A stretch of 64,000 nucleotides of DNA. It comes from DATBVX01 sp963695985 (GTDB taxonomy: Bacteria; Pseudomonadota; Gammaproteobacteria; Steroidobacterales; Steroidobacteraceae). The stretch is taken from positions 167,267 through 231,266 of the forward strand of contig CAVOIC010000003.1 in assembly GCA_963695985.1 (NCBI GenBank). The letters run 5' to 3'. Below the pieces are notes generated by a model. That model searched no databases. It saw only the letters and a list, made by a program, of their open reading frames with translations, and had not been told where the DNA came from. This document shows positions 1 to 9,016 of this stretch, in pieces. The translations under genes and the position numbers were made by a program. The stretch's first letter is position 1; every line of letters starts with the position of its first letter.

Positions 1-2
1 TC

Positions 3-1124
3 GTGGTGCTGTCGGTAATGAACGGGTTCGAACACGAACTGCGCAATCGCATCCTGAGCATGACCTCGCATGCCAGCATCATGGGCCTGCAGGGGCGGCT
101 CGAGCCGTGGCGAGAGATCCGCGAGCGAGTGGAAAAGATGCCGGCCGTCGTGGCGGCTGCACCCTATGTCGAGGATCAGGGCATGCTGGTCAATGGCGCG
201 CGCGTGAGCGGCGCGCTGATCCGTGGCATCGTGCCCGCGGAGGAACGGCGCGTCGGCAGCCTCGGTGCCCGCATGACCGCCGGAACGCTCGATGACCTGG
301 TTCCCGGCCGTTACCACATCGTGCTGGGCTCGGCGCTGGCACAGGAGCTTGCAATCAAGGTCGGAGACTCGGTCATCGTAGTAGTAGCGCAGGGTAATGC
401 CACGCCCATCGGTGTGCTGCCGCGCATGCGGCGCTTCACCGTGAGCGGCATCTTTTCCGCCGGCATGTATGAATTCGACCGCGGGCTGGCGCTGGTCTCG
501 ATGCAGGACGCCGCGCGCCTGTATCGTCTGGGCGATGCGGTCACGGGCGTACGGCTCAGTCTCAAGGATCTGTTTCGCGCTCCGGTGATCGTGCGCGAAG
601 TCGCCGTCGCGCTGGGTGGTGGGTTCTTCGTCAGCGACTGGACGCGCAAGCACGCCAACTTCTTCCGCTCGATCGAGATCACCAAGGGCATGCTGTTCGT
701 GATCCTGTCGCTGATCATCGGCGTGGCTGCCTTCAACATCGTCTCGACCCTCGTGATGGTGGTGAAGGAGAAGCAATCCGATATCGCGATCCTGCGCACG
801 CTGGGCTCGACACCGCGCAGCATCCTCGCCATCTTTATCGTGCAGGGAGCCAGCATCGGCCTCATCGGTACAATCGTCGGCGTGGCTCTCGGCGTTCTGA
901 CTTCGACATACCTGGAGAGCCTGGTACACGGGCTGGAGCGGTTACTGCATACCCAGTTCCTCGACGCTAGCGTGTACTTCATGAGCGATCTGCCGGCGCT
1001 GGTAGAAGCGGAGGACGTGCTGCGGATCGCCGGGACGGCGTTCGTGCTGTGTTGCCTCTCGACGTTGTATCCGGCCTGGCGCGCCGCGCGTACCCAGCCG
1101 GCTGAGGCGCTGCGCCATGAATGA
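3..1124 (+). CDS. lolC: Lipoprotein-releasing ABC transporter permease LolC/LolE (5' partial)
   Basis: This is an inner-membrane permease that extracts outer-membrane lipoproteins and hands them to LolA. The window opens inside the gene: the first readable residues (VLSVMNGFEHELRNRIL) are the family motif that follows the first membrane helix, so roughly 45 residues are missing. A periplasmic MacB-like domain follows, then hydrophobic segments near residues 230-260, 275-300 and 335-360, ending in the FtsX-like fold (YPAWRAARTQPAEALRHE). The gene overlaps lolD by 8 nt, so the two are translationally coupled. LolC, LolE and LolF cannot be separated from this fragment. Confidence 0.9.
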   Translation: MVLSVMNGFEHELRNRILSMTSHASIMGLQGRLEPWREIRERVEKMPAVVAAAPYVEDQGMLVNGARVSGALIRGIVPAEERRVGSLGARMTAGTLDDLVPGRYHIVLGSALAQELAIKVGDSVIVVVAQGNATPIGVLPRMRRFTVSGIFSAGMYEFDRGLALVSMQDAARLYRLGDAVTGVRLSLKDLFRAPVIVREVAVALGGGFFVSDWTRKHANFFRSIEITKGMLFVILSLIIGVAAFNIVSTLVMVVKEKQSDIAILRTLGSTPRSILAIFIVQGASIGLIGTIVGVALGVLTSTYLESLVHGLERLLHTQFLDASVYFMSDLPALVEAEDVLRIAGTAFVLCCLSTLYPAWRAARTQPAEALRHE

Positions 1125-1833
1125 CGCGGCGCCGGGTGCTGCAGCCGTTGCTTCATCCGCGGTGCTCAGCGCCCGCGGCCTGCGCAAGCATTTCCGCCAG
1201 GGCGAGGTCACGCTCGAAGTCCTGAAGGGAGTGGATCTCGAGGTCCGACGCGGCGAGCGCGTAGCCATTATCGGTGTATCGGGCTCGGGCAAGACCACGC
1301 TGCTGCAGCTGCTGGGCGGGCTCGACCTGCCGACGGCGGGCAGCGTATCGATCCAGGGGCTGCAGATGAATGCTCTGTCGGATGCAGAGCGCGGGGCGCT
1401 GCGCAATCGCGCGCTCGGTTTCGTCTACCAGTTTCATCACTTGCTGCCGGAATTCACCGCGCTGGAAAACGTCGCCATGCCGCTCCTGGTGCGACGCATG
1501 GATTCGGGCGAGGCGCGCACGGTGGCGGCGCAGCTGCTGGGGCGTGTCGGCCTGGCCGAGCGCCTGACTCATCGACCCTCACAACTGTCGGGAGGCGAGC
1601 GCCAGCGTGCGGCCGTCGCTCGCGCGCTGGTCACACGACCGGCCCTGGTGCTGGCGGATGAGCCGACCGGCAATCTTGACGGGCAGAATGCAGCAGCGGT
1701 GTTCGAGCTGATGCTGGAGTTGAACCGCGAGCTGGGGACGAGCCTGGTCGTGGTCACTCATGATCCACGGCTGGCAGCGCGCATGGACCGCGTTCTCGCC
1801 CTAGAGGGTGGAATTCTCCTCGATCGCCCCTGA
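1117..1833 (+). CDS. lolD: Lipoprotein-releasing ABC transporter ATP-binding protein LolD
   Basis: This is the cytoplasmic ATPase that powers LolC/E. Walker A (GVSGSGKTT) lies near residue 53, the Q-loop in VYQFHHLLPEFTALENV, the signature LSGGERQRAAVARAL near residue 157, and Walker B/D-loop VLADEPTGNLD. The length of 238 aa is normal for the family. The ATG overlaps the end of the permease gene, and this pairing with a LolC/E permease separates it from generic MacB-type ATPases. Its last 33 bp overlap the end of the convergent DUF2062 gene. Confidence 0.95.
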   Translation: MNDAAPGAAAVASSAVLSARGLRKHFRQGEVTLEVLKGVDLEVRRGERVAIIGVSGSGKTTLLQLLGGLDLPTAGSVSIQGLQMNALSDAERGALRNRALGFVYQFHHLLPEFTALENVAMPLLVRRMDSGEARTVAAQLLGRVGLAERLTHRPSQLSGGERQRAAVARALVTRPALVLADEPTGNLDGQNAAAVFELMLELNRELGTSLVVVTHDPRLAARMDRVLALEGGILLDRP

Positions 1834-2352
1834 TTGCGCTCTTAACCGCGTCCGGCGCAGCTGGTAACGATGCAGCACATGCTGGCGCCACCACACCGAG
1901 GCCGCGAAGTAGCCGAGCAACGCCGCCAGGGTTCCGCTCACGAGGCACCCAAGCAGGAACGGCTTCCAGATCTCCACCAGACTTCCGCTTGCCCATTCCC
2001 AGGTCAGCGAAAAGTCAAAGTCCTGGAGACTGCTGCCGGTGAGCACAGCGCCGACCCAATACGCCCCGAAAAACACGGGTACGGCGGTGAAGGGGTTCAC
2101 GAGCAGGATTGTAGCCACGGAGAGCGGCAGATTGGCCCGCAGCAGGATCGCCGCCAGGGGCGCAAGCAGTAGATGCACGGGCAGCGGTACGAAGCAGATG
2201 AATAGGCCAAGCGCCACCGCGCGGAGCGCGCTGCGCCGACGCAAGGTCCAGTAGGCCGGGTTGCTCAACGCGCCACGAAACGGACGCAGGTACCACCGCT
2301 GGGCCAGTGAGTGTCGATCGGGCAGGAGTCGGTTCAGGATTCGGCGCGGCAT
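1801..2352 (-). CDS. DUF2062 domain-containing membrane protein
   Basis: This is a small inner-membrane protein of about 183 aa starting MPRRILNRLLPDRHSL. That start replaces a longer in-frame one whose extra 35 residues are arginine/cysteine-rich and look untranslated. It carries the typical DUF2062 pattern: a basic N-terminus, then helices around GLFICFVPLPVHLLLAPLAA, a second pair with NPFTAVPVFFGAYWVG, and a third near the C-terminus (LGCLVSGTLAALLGYFAA). Members are often found near comEC and lol genes, but their function is unknown. It reads towards lolD and away from comEC. Confidence 0.8.
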   Translation of the reverse strand: MPRRILNRLLPDRHSLAQRWYLRPFRGALSNPAYWTLRRRSALRAVALGLFICFVPLPVHLLLAPLAAILLRANLPLSVATILLVNPFTAVPVFFGAYWVGAVLTGSSLQDFDFSLTWEWASGSLVEIWKPFLLGCLVSGTLAALLGYFAASVWWRQHVLHRYQLRRTRLRAQSGAIEENSTL

Positions 2353-2393
2353 GATCGGGGAGCGAACTCTAACAGCAAAGCGGGCATGGAAGC

Positions 2394-4697
2394 ATGCTAC
2401 CCCGATACGCCGTGGCATTTCTGGTGGGGATCCTGTGCACCGAGCAGTGCAGCGCACTGGAGGGCCTTTGGCACGCCGCCCCGCTCCTCGCGGGCGTCTT
2501 CGTCATCTGCGGCGTCCGGGGCCCAAGGATCGTTGCGCTGTGGGCTGCAGGAATGCTGTGGGCCCTGGCCCGTGCCTCGATGCTGCTGGGCCAGCAGCTG
2601 GCGCCGGAGTTCGAGGGCAATGACTGGCTGATTCGTGGCGAGGTGATCTCCATTCCCGCGGTGCGTGGCGGACAGGCAAGATTCGACTTCGCGCCGCAAC
2701 CTCAACCCGGGCTGCCGCGCAAGGTTCAGCTGACCTGGTTCGATACCCCGACGCCGCCCGAGGCCACGGAATGCTGGCAGCTGCGCGTGCGGCTGCGGGC
2801 CCCACGAGGTTTCGCTAATCCAGGCGCTTTCGACTACGAGGGGAACCTCTATCGCGAAGGCATCGGTGCGATCGGCTACGTGCGCACGTCACCGGATAAC
2901 CTCAAACTCGCAGACCGCTCGTACCTGCGCCCGGTTCTCGCCATTCGCGCCGCCGTCGCACGCCGGATCGGCGCCTCACTGCACGGTCGCGCCGCGGCGG
3001 GTGTCATAGCGGGTTTAGCGGTCGGCGCCACAGAGGGAATTTCGCCCGCGCAGTGGCAGGTGTTCGCGGCGACCGGGACCACGCACCTCATCGCCATCTC
3101 AGGACTGCACGTCACGATGGTCTCGGCCTGCGTGATCGTGGTGGTGCGCAGGCTGTGGCGTCTTTCGCACCGACGCCGGCCCCGCACTTGCCAGGCGGAC
3201 GTCGCCTGTGTGAGCGGCGCGATCGCGGCCGTGTGTTATGCGTTGCTCGCGGGCTTGTCGGTTCCGACCCAGCGTACGCTGGTCATGCTGCTGATCGGGC
3301 TCAGCTCGCAGTGGCTGCGACGTGCACAGCCCGCCTCACAGGTTCTGTCGGCCGCGCTGACCGGGGTGCTGCTGATCGATCCGCACGCTGCCCTCACCGC
3401 GGGCTTCTGGCTTTCGTTTCTCGCCGTTGCCGCGCTGCTGGCCATGCTCGGCAGTCTGACCGCCCGTTCGCATCCTTTGAGGGAGTTCCTTGCTGCGCAG
3501 AATGTCGTATCGCTGGCACTACTTCCCGCCACGCTGTTGCTGTTTGGCAGCGTGTCGCTGGTCGCACCGCTCGCCAACCTGGTGGCGATTCCCGCTTTCA
3601 GCGTCGTGCTGGTGCCACTGACGCTGTTGGGTACGGTGTTTCTCGGCCTGGCACCACCCCTCGCTCATACGCTCTTCGTGTTGGCCGGCCTGTGCGTCGA
3701 TCTCTTGTGGCCCGCGCTCGCATGGGCTGCTGCGCTCCCAGCGGCCCTTGTCCATCCCGCGCGACCGCCGATCACCACCTCGATACTGCTGGCTTGCGCT
3801 GCGCTGATCGCGCTGTGCCCGCTGCCGCGGCGGCTGCGGTTCACAGCGTGGCTGCTTGCGCCGTTGCTGCTCGCAGGCCCCGCGAGGTTGGGGGCAGGCG
3901 ACTTCGTCTTGACCGTGCTCGATGTCGGTCAAGGATTGGCTGTAGTCGTGCGGACCGAATCGCACGCGTTGTTGTTCGATGCGGGACCGCGCTTTCGAAA
4001 CGGGAGCTCGGCAGGCGAGCTCGTCGTCGTTCCGTATCTCTACAACGCTGGGATAGGAGGGCTCGACCTGGTAGTGATCAGCCACGCGGATGCGGATCAC
4101 GCCGGCGGCGCTCAGGCAGTGGAGCACTCAGTGGCGGCGCGTGAGATGCGACGAGGTGTCGGCGTGGCGATATCGCGCACGCCGGCAGCTTCCTGCGAAC
4201 GCGGTGAGGCGTGGGTGTGGGATCAGGTTCGCTTTCGGTTTCTCAGCCCGGGTCGGGGTGAGCACTGGAGCGAGAATGACGGTTCGTGTGTGCTCGAGAT
4301 TTCCAATTCGCGCGGGCGAGCACTATTAACCGGAGACATCGAGGCGCCGGCCGAGCGGCACGTGGCTGAGCTGGGCCTGTGGCGGGCGGCCGACGTGATC
4401 GTGGTTCCACATCACGGCAGCCGCAGTTCCTCCTCCGCGCAGCTCGTCGAGGAGGTCGCTGCACGCTACGCAATCGTCTCGGCGGGAGCGCACAACCGCT
4501 GGCACTTTCCGCACCGCGAGGTGGTGGAGCGTTGGTGCGGCGCCGGTACTGAGGTGATCAACACCGCGGACTGGGGCGCCGTCACGATCGACTTCAAGGC
4601 GCGAACAGGCTTGGAGCTGCCGCGTTCCTATCGCGCCGACAATCGGCGCTACTGGAGCGCGCACGCGCCGCTCGCCGGCCGCTCGCTGTGTCGCTAA
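2394..4697 (+). CDS. comEC: DNA internalization-related competence protein ComEC/Rec2
   Basis: This is a polytopic inner-membrane channel for single-stranded DNA uptake in natural transformation. It has N-terminal helices, an OB-like DUF4131 region (about 30-190), a Competence domain with many helices (about 200-480), and a C-terminal metallo-beta-lactamase-like domain (from about 505). That last domain has LDVGQGLAVVV and the metal motif SHADADHAGG near residue 563, followed by LLTGDIEA and VPHHGSRSSS. The length of 767 aa is typical of proteobacterial ComEC. It is divergent from the DUF2062 gene. ComEA is encoded at 55.1 kb, so both core uptake proteins are present. Confidence 0.93.
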   Translation: MLPRYAVAFLVGILCTEQCSALEGLWHAAPLLAGVFVICGVRGPRIVALWAAGMLWALARASMLLGQQLAPEFEGNDWLIRGEVISIPAVRGGQARFDFAPQPQPGLPRKVQLTWFDTPTPPEATECWQLRVRLRAPRGFANPGAFDYEGNLYREGIGAIGYVRTSPDNLKLADRSYLRPVLAIRAAVARRIGASLHGRAAAGVIAGLAVGATEGISPAQWQVFAATGTTHLIAISGLHVTMVSACVIVVVRRLWRLSHRRRPRTCQADVACVSGAIAAVCYALLAGLSVPTQRTLVMLLIGLSSQWLRRAQPASQVLSAALTGVLLIDPHAALTAGFWLSFLAVAALLAMLGSLTARSHPLREFLAAQNVVSLALLPATLLLFGSVSLVAPLANLVAIPAFSVVLVPLTLLGTVFLGLAPPLAHTLFVLAGLCVDLLWPALAWAAALPAALVHPARPPITTSILLACAALIALCPLPRRLRFTAWLLAPLLLAGPARLGAGDFVLTVLDVGQGLAVVVRTESHALLFDAGPRFRNGSSAGELVVVPYLYNAGIGGLDLVVISHADADHAGGAQAVEHSVAAREMRRGVGVAISRTPAASCERGEAWVWDQVRFRFLSPGRGEHWSENDGSCVLEISNSRGRALLTGDIEAPAERHVAELGLWRAADVIVVPHHGSRSSSSAQLVEEVAARYAIVSAGAHNRWHFPHREVVERWCGAGTEVINTADWGAVTIDFKARTGLELPRSYRADNRRYWSAHAPLAGRSLCR

Positions 4698-4725
4698 CGC
4701 ATCCCCGTGCCAGCCAAATCAAATG

Positions 4726-4754
4726 TTTAAGCGCATCCCTTGATGCAGTATCAT
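4726..4754 (+). promoter_or_regulatory. Putative sigma70 promoter of the exbB-exbD-msbA-lpxK operon
   Basis: TTTAAG, a 17-bp spacer and TATCAT lie about 37 bp before the chosen exbB start. The -10 element falls after an upstream in-frame ATG at 4740, which argues for the ATG at 4791 as the real exbB start. The -35 match is weak. Confidence 0.4.
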
Positions 4755-4790
4755 CGGCCGCCGTCGCGGTGCAGAAAATGGCTTCGATGC

Positions 4791-5411
4791 ATGTGGGAAA
4801 TCATTCAAGCGGGCGGGCCCATGATGTGGCCCATCATTGCGTGCTCGATCATGGGAGGCGCCATCGTACTGGAGCGCCTGTGGACGCTGCAGCAGAAGCG
4901 GGTCCTGCCGCGCGAGCTCACCGATCAGGTCTGGCGCTGGGTGCAGAATAACCAGGTCAACGACAAGCTCATCTCGGCCCTGGAACAGAATTCGCCGCTC
5001 GGTCGTGTCTTGGCCGTAGGCCTCGCCAATCGTCACCGCACACGCGACATCATGATGGAGCGGCTCGAGGATACGGGCCGGCATGTCACCCATGAGCTGG
5101 AGCGGTTTCTGAATACGCTCGGCACCATCGCATCGATTTCGCCGCTGCTCGGGTTGCTGGGCACGGTGATCGGTATCATCCGGGCGTTCAATGCCATCTC
5201 GCTCGAAGGCACCGGCGATCCCCGCGTGCTGTCAGGCGGCATCGGCGAGGCGCTGATCGCGACTGCCGCGGGTCTGTGCGTCGCGATTCCATCGCTGTTC
5301 GCCTACCGCATCCTGCGCGGCAAGGTGAACCGGATCGTGATCCAGATGGAGAAAGAGGCGATGAAGCTCATCGACACGATGGAGGGCGCAGGAGTCCGCG
5401 GCGCCGCGTGA
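4791..5411 (+). CDS. exbB: MotA/TolQ/ExbB proton channel family protein
   Basis: This is the inner-membrane proton channel subunit of an ExbB-ExbD type energizing complex. Starting at MWEIIQAGGPMMWPII it has a first helix near residues 10-30, a cytoplasmic loop, and two C-terminal helices (TIASISPLLGLLGTVIGII and GIGEALIATAAGLCVAIPSLFAYRIL) with the family's conserved small and polar residues. An ExbD partner follows 22 bp later, and msbA and lpxK follow that. In this context it is usually annotated ExbB rather than TolQ, but no tonB is nearby. The substrate receptor is therefore unknown. Confidence 0.85.
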   Translation: MWEIIQAGGPMMWPIIACSIMGGAIVLERLWTLQQKRVLPRELTDQVWRWVQNNQVNDKLISALEQNSPLGRVLAVGLANRHRTRDIMMERLEDTGRHVTHELERFLNTLGTIASISPLLGLLGTVIGIIRAFNAISLEGTGDPRVLSGGIGEALIATAAGLCVAIPSLFAYRILRGKVNRIVIQMEKEAMKLIDTMEGAGVRGAA

Positions 5412-5433
5412 GCGCGCAACTGCAGAACCCGCC

Positions 5434-5871
5434 ATGAATCTCAATCGCGGAGGTGACTCACCGGGGATCAACGAGCCCGAGATCAACGTGGTGTCGCTGA
5501 TCGACGTCGTGCTGCTGCTGGTGGTTTTCTTCATGGTATCGAGCACCTTCGTGGAGGAAGGCCGCATCAAGGTGCAGTTGCCGCAGGCGAGCTCGGTGCC
5601 CGTCAGTTCCACCACCGCCGACCCCATCATCGTGACCGTGACCGCGCAGGGCGCCTACCGCGTGAATGAGCGCGGTCTCATCAACAACAGCCCGCAGACC
5701 CTGCGTACCGCGTTGCTGCGCATTGCCGGCGATCGGCGCAAGATTCCAATTACCATTCGCGCCGACGCACGCGCGACGCACCAGTCGGTGGTGACGGCCA
5801 TGGATGTGATCGGGCGCCTCGGTTTTGCGCAGATCAACATCGCCACTCTGAACGAGCAGGGCGGCGGGTGA
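5434..5871 (+). CDS. exbD: Biopolymer transporter ExbD/TolR family
   Basis: This is the partner of the ExbB-like channel. It has a short cytoplasmic N-terminus, then one transmembrane helix (INVVSLIDVVLLLVVFFMVSSTF) carrying the aspartate (LIDV) expected to take part in proton conduction. A periplasmic domain of about 100 residues ends with the typical RADARATHQSVVTAMDVIGRLGFAQINIAT. The length of 145 aa is normal. The stop is 3 nt before the msbA start, so it lies inside the same transcription unit. Confidence 0.9.
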   Translation: MNLNRGGDSPGINEPEINVVSLIDVVLLLVVFFMVSSTFVEEGRIKVQLPQASSVPVSSTTADPIIVTVTAQGAYRVNERGLINNSPQTLRTALLRIAGDRRKIPITIRADARATHQSVVTAMDVIGRLGFAQINIATLNEQGGG

Positions 5872-5874
5872 ACT

Positions 5875-7623
5875 TTGGCCGGGCCGGCGCTCGCTGACGA
5901 GGCATTCCGCATCTACCGGCGCCTGCTGAGTTACGCGGCGCCGTACTGGCCGATGTTCAGCATCGGCGTGATTGGAATGGTGCTGTTTGCGGCGAGTGAT
6001 GCATCGCTCGCCTGGTTGACCACCCGCTTCCTCGAGGGTGCCTTCGTCAAGCCCAATCCGAAGATCCTGGTGCTGGTACCGGCCGGCGTGTTCGTTCTGT
6101 TTCTGGTCCGCGGCATCGGCGACTACGTGTCGAACTACTTTCCCGGCTGGGTCGGACGGCAGGTGATCAAATCGCTGCGCGCCGAGCTCTTCAGTCATTA
6201 CCTGCACCTGCCGTCACTCTATTTCGACGGGCAGCAGTCCGGCCAGATGCTGTCCAGGCTCACCTACAACATCGAGCTGGTGGCGGAGGCCACGACCAAC
6301 GCCATTACCGTCGTGATACGCGACACGTTGACCATCCTCGGCCTGGTTGGGTACCTGCTGTACCTCAATTGGCGGCTGGCGTTATTCACGTTCATCGCCG
6401 CGCCGCTCATCTCCTGGCTGGTGCGGGTCGCCAACCGCGCATTCCGCCGCTACAGCACGCGCATCCAGAATTCCATGGGTGAAGTTACGCGCGTGGCGAA
6501 AGAAGCGATCGATGGCCAGCGCCTGATCAAGGTGTTCAACGCGCAGGATTTCCAGGCGCGCCAGTTCGAGCAGATAAACGAGCGGCACCGCTACAACAAC
6601 ATGCGCCTGATCATGGCCAAGTCGATCAGCAACCCGGTGGTGCAGCAGATCGCGGCCATTGCGCTGGCCGCAGTCATGTACGTGGCGATCCGGCAGGTGC
6701 TGGGCGGCACGATGCGGGTCGATCGGTTCATCGGGTTTCTGACCGCGCTGCTGCTGATCACCGCGCCATTGCGGCGGCTGGTTGCCATCAGCGGACCGCT
6801 GCAGCAGGGCATCGCCGCGGGGGCGAGCGTCTTTGCCATGCTGGACGTGCCGGCGGAGGACCAGGGCGGAGATCTCGCCCTGCAGCGGGCGCGCGGCGAG
6901 GTCGAGTATGGCGACGTAACGTTCCATTACGATGCCGAGAAAGGTGCGGTGCTCAGGCACGTGAGTTTCAGTGCGCGCGCCGGCGAGACGGTGGCGATCG
7001 TCGGCAAGTCCGGTAGCGGCAAGTCGACGCTGGTGAGCCTGCTGCCGCGGTTCTACGACGTGCAGGCGGGGAGTGTGCGCCTCGATGGCCACGATGTGCG
7101 CGAGTACCGTCTGGCCGACCTGCGCCGCCAGATCAGCGTCGTGAGCCAGGACGTCGTGCTCTTCGACGATACCATCCGCAACAACATCGCCTTCGGCGGC
7201 ATCGAGCGCTCGGAAGCCGCCATACGGGAAGCGGCGCGCGCTGCGCACGTCCTGGAATTCGCCGATGAGCTGCCGCAAGGACTCGAGAGCAATGTCGGCG
7301 ATCGCGGGGCGAGACTCTCGGGCGGTCAGCGCCAGCGCATTGCCATCGCCCGTGCCCTGCTCAAGGACGCCCCGGTGTTGATCCTCGATGAGGCCACCTC
7401 GGCGCTCGACAGTGAATCGGAACGCCGCATCCAGCAGGCGCTCGCGACTCTGATGCACAACCGCACCACGTTCGTGATCGCGCATCGGCTGTCCACTGTG
7501 GAGCGGGCCAATCGTATTCTCGTGCTGGACGAAGGAGCGGTGGTCGAGAGCGGGACGCACGCCGAGCTGCTCGCACGGGACGGGCATTACGCCACCCTGC
7601 ACCGCATGCAGTTCAAAGCCTGA
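5875..7623 (+). CDS. msbA: Lipid A export permease/ATP-binding protein MsbA
   Basis: This is an ABC half-transporter that flips core-lipid A across the inner membrane as a homodimer. The start is TTG, 3 nt after the exbD stop; no better start is seen. Six transmembrane helices span about residues 25-310. The nucleotide-binding domain has Walker A GKSGSGKST near residue 377, the signature LSGGQRQRIAIARAL near 481, Walker B VLILDEATSALDS, and the H-loop IAHRLSTVERA. The length of 582 aa matches MsbA. The lpxK gene immediately downstream supports the lipid A role over a generic multidrug exporter. Confidence 0.93.
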   Translation: MAGPALADEAFRIYRRLLSYAAPYWPMFSIGVIGMVLFAASDASLAWLTTRFLEGAFVKPNPKILVLVPAGVFVLFLVRGIGDYVSNYFPGWVGRQVIKSLRAELFSHYLHLPSLYFDGQQSGQMLSRLTYNIELVAEATTNAITVVIRDTLTILGLVGYLLYLNWRLALFTFIAAPLISWLVRVANRAFRRYSTRIQNSMGEVTRVAKEAIDGQRLIKVFNAQDFQARQFEQINERHRYNNMRLIMAKSISNPVVQQIAAIALAAVMYVAIRQVLGGTMRVDRFIGFLTALLLITAPLRRLVAISGPLQQGIAAGASVFAMLDVPAEDQGGDLALQRARGEVEYGDVTFHYDAEKGAVLRHVSFSARAGETVAIVGKSGSGKSTLVSLLPRFYDVQAGSVRLDGHDVREYRLADLRRQISVVSQDVVLFDDTIRNNIAFGGIERSEAAIREAARAAHVLEFADELPQGLESNVGDRGARLSGGQRQRIAIARALLKDAPVLILDEATSALDSESERRIQQALATLMHNRTTFVIAHRLSTVERANRILVLDEGAVVESGTHAELLARDGHYATLHRMQFKA

Positions 7624-7650
7624 GCGTCGGCACGCACGCTGGAGAAGCGG

Positions 7651-8643
7651 GTGCTCTACCACTGGCTGCAACGGGTCTGGTACGCGAACGCGGTATCGGG
7701 AATTGTGCTGTGGCCCCTGGGCTGGCTCTTCGGCGGCCTGGTGCGATTGCGCAGCGAAGCGTACCGGCGCGGCTGGGCACGCTCGTTTTCCTTGGCGAAG
7801 CCGGTAATCGTGATCGGCAATCTCACGGTGGGCGGCACGGGCAAGACGCCGCTGACACTGTGGCTGGCGCGGCGGCTAAGCCAGTGCGGGCTGCGTGTGG
7901 GCATTGCCCTGCGTGGTTACGGCGGCAGTGCGCGGGCGCCGCGGCGCGTCGGCGCCGCCGCTGGTGTGAGCGATGTTGGCGATGAAGCGGTGTTGCTGGC
8001 CTCCCGGAGTGAGTGTCCGGTCGTCGTCGGCGCCGACCGGGTCGCCGCGGCGCGGCTGCTGGACGCGGAAGTCGACGTCATCCTGGCAGACGACGGGCTG
8101 CAACACCTGCGTCTGCGCCGTGACCTGGAGATCGTGGTGATCGATGGCGAGCGGCGCTTCGGCAATCGGCGACTGCTGCCTGCGGGCCCGCTGCGCGAAC
8201 CGCTGACACGGCTCGAGAGTGTGGATGCGGTCGTGGTAAACGGCGGCGTCGATGGCGTCGGCGGGTTCAGGATGACTCTCGCCGGCTCCGAAGCGGTTGC
8301 GCTTGTGGGCAGGGAGCGCCGCTCCCTGGGCTCATTCGCTCCCGGCCCCGTGCATGCCGTTGCCGCTATCGGCAACCCGGAACGCTTCTTCGCACTGCTG
8401 CGGCAGCAGCGTCTCAATTTCGTTCCGCACCCCTTTCCCGACCATCACGCCTTTAAGCGCGGCGATCTCGAGTTCGGAGACGCACTGCCGGTCCTGATGA
8501 CGGAAAAGGACGCCGTCAAGTGCGCGCGCTTCGCCGAGCCGCGGCACTGGTACGTGCCAGTCGACGCGGTGTTCAGTGAGGAGGATTCCGCGCAGCTGCT
8601 GCGCCTGGTGATACAGGCGATGGAAAACAGGCGCAGCGGCTAG
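7651..8643 (+). CDS. lpxK: Tetraacyldisaccharide 4'-kinase LpxK
   Basis: This enzyme phosphorylates the 4' position of the lipid A disaccharide to form lipid IVA at the inner membrane. The start is GTG (MLYHWLQRVWYAN). An N-terminal hydrophobic anchor (SGIVLWPLGWLFGGLVRL) precedes the P-loop VGGTGKTPLTLWLARRL near residue 60. Then come GYGG, GDEAVLLA and the DDGLQHLRL motif typical of LpxK. The length of 330 aa is normal. It is the last gene of the exbB-exbD-msbA-lpxK unit, and its TAG stop shares the palindrome CTAG with the stop of the convergent small gene. Confidence 0.95.
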   Translation: MLYHWLQRVWYANAVSGIVLWPLGWLFGGLVRLRSEAYRRGWARSFSLAKPVIVIGNLTVGGTGKTPLTLWLARRLSQCGLRVGIALRGYGGSARAPRRVGAAAGVSDVGDEAVLLASRSECPVVVGADRVAAARLLDAEVDVILADDGLQHLRLRRDLEIVVIDGERRFGNRRLLPAGPLREPLTRLESVDAVVVNGGVDGVGGFRMTLAGSEAVALVGRERRSLGSFAPGPVHAVAAIGNPERFFALLRQQRLNFVPHPFPDHHAFKRGDLEFGDALPVLMTEKDAVKCARFAEPRHWYVPVDAVFSEEDSAQLLRLVIQAMENRRSG

Positions 8644-8909
8644 TGTTTTTTCCGGCGGCGCCTGGGCGCCGTCCCGCCATCTTCGGCACCGATGTCGTAA
8701 TCATCGAAGTCGCTGAGCTGCTCGGAGGTGCGCTTTTCTTCCATGTAGCGCTCCAGCCGGCGCCAGGCCGGATCGGTGACCTTCGGGCCACGGCGCTTCA
8801 TGGATTCGAGATCCTTGATCAGATGATCGACGTCGAGGTCTTCGGACTGCTCCGCAGCCTCGTCGCTCTCGTCCTCTTCGAACTCGTCCGACTCGCTTTT
8901 CTCGCTCAT
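8640..8909 (-). CDS. Small acidic protein of unknown function
   Basis: This 89-aa protein has a strongly acidic first third (MSEKSESDEFEEDESDEAAE), then WRRLERYMEEKRTSEQLSDFDDYD, and ends in a basic tail (PRRRRKKH). The middle motif resembles short conserved gammaproteobacterial proteins with an RRxxExYxEEKRxxExLxDFD core, but I cannot assign a function. No signal peptide or membrane segment is seen. A good promoter lies upstream (8963-8991), which supports expression. Its stop overlaps the lpxK stop. Confidence 0.7.
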   Translation of the reverse strand: MSEKSESDEFEEDESDEAAEQSEDLDVDHLIKDLESMKRRGPKVTDPAWRRLERYMEEKRTSEQLSDFDDYDIGAEDGGTAPRRRRKKH

Positions 8910-8962
8910 CGATCCGTACCGTCGCGAAACCCCAACAGTGAGAGTGGGTCGCGACGCGCGCG

Positions 8963-8991
8963 GTTATAAAGCGAATCGCAGGGCGAGGCAA
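8963..8991 (-). promoter_or_regulatory. Putative sigma70 promoter of the small acidic gene
   Basis: On the minus strand TTGCCT, a 17-bp spacer and TATAAC lie about 55 bp before the ATG at 8909. The position, between gspF and this gene, suggests the small gene has its own promoter. Confidence 0.5.
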
Positions 8992-8994
8992 GTG

Positions 8995-9013
8995 CGGGCT
9001 CGGCAGAAGCCCG
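8995..9013 (-). terminator. Possible terminator hairpin after gspF
   Basis: Six-bp stem CGGGCT/AGCCCG with a 7-nt loop, 3 nt past the gspF stop. There is no T-run, so it could be a weak or Rho-assisted terminator. Confidence 0.35.
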
Positions 9014-9016
9014 GAA

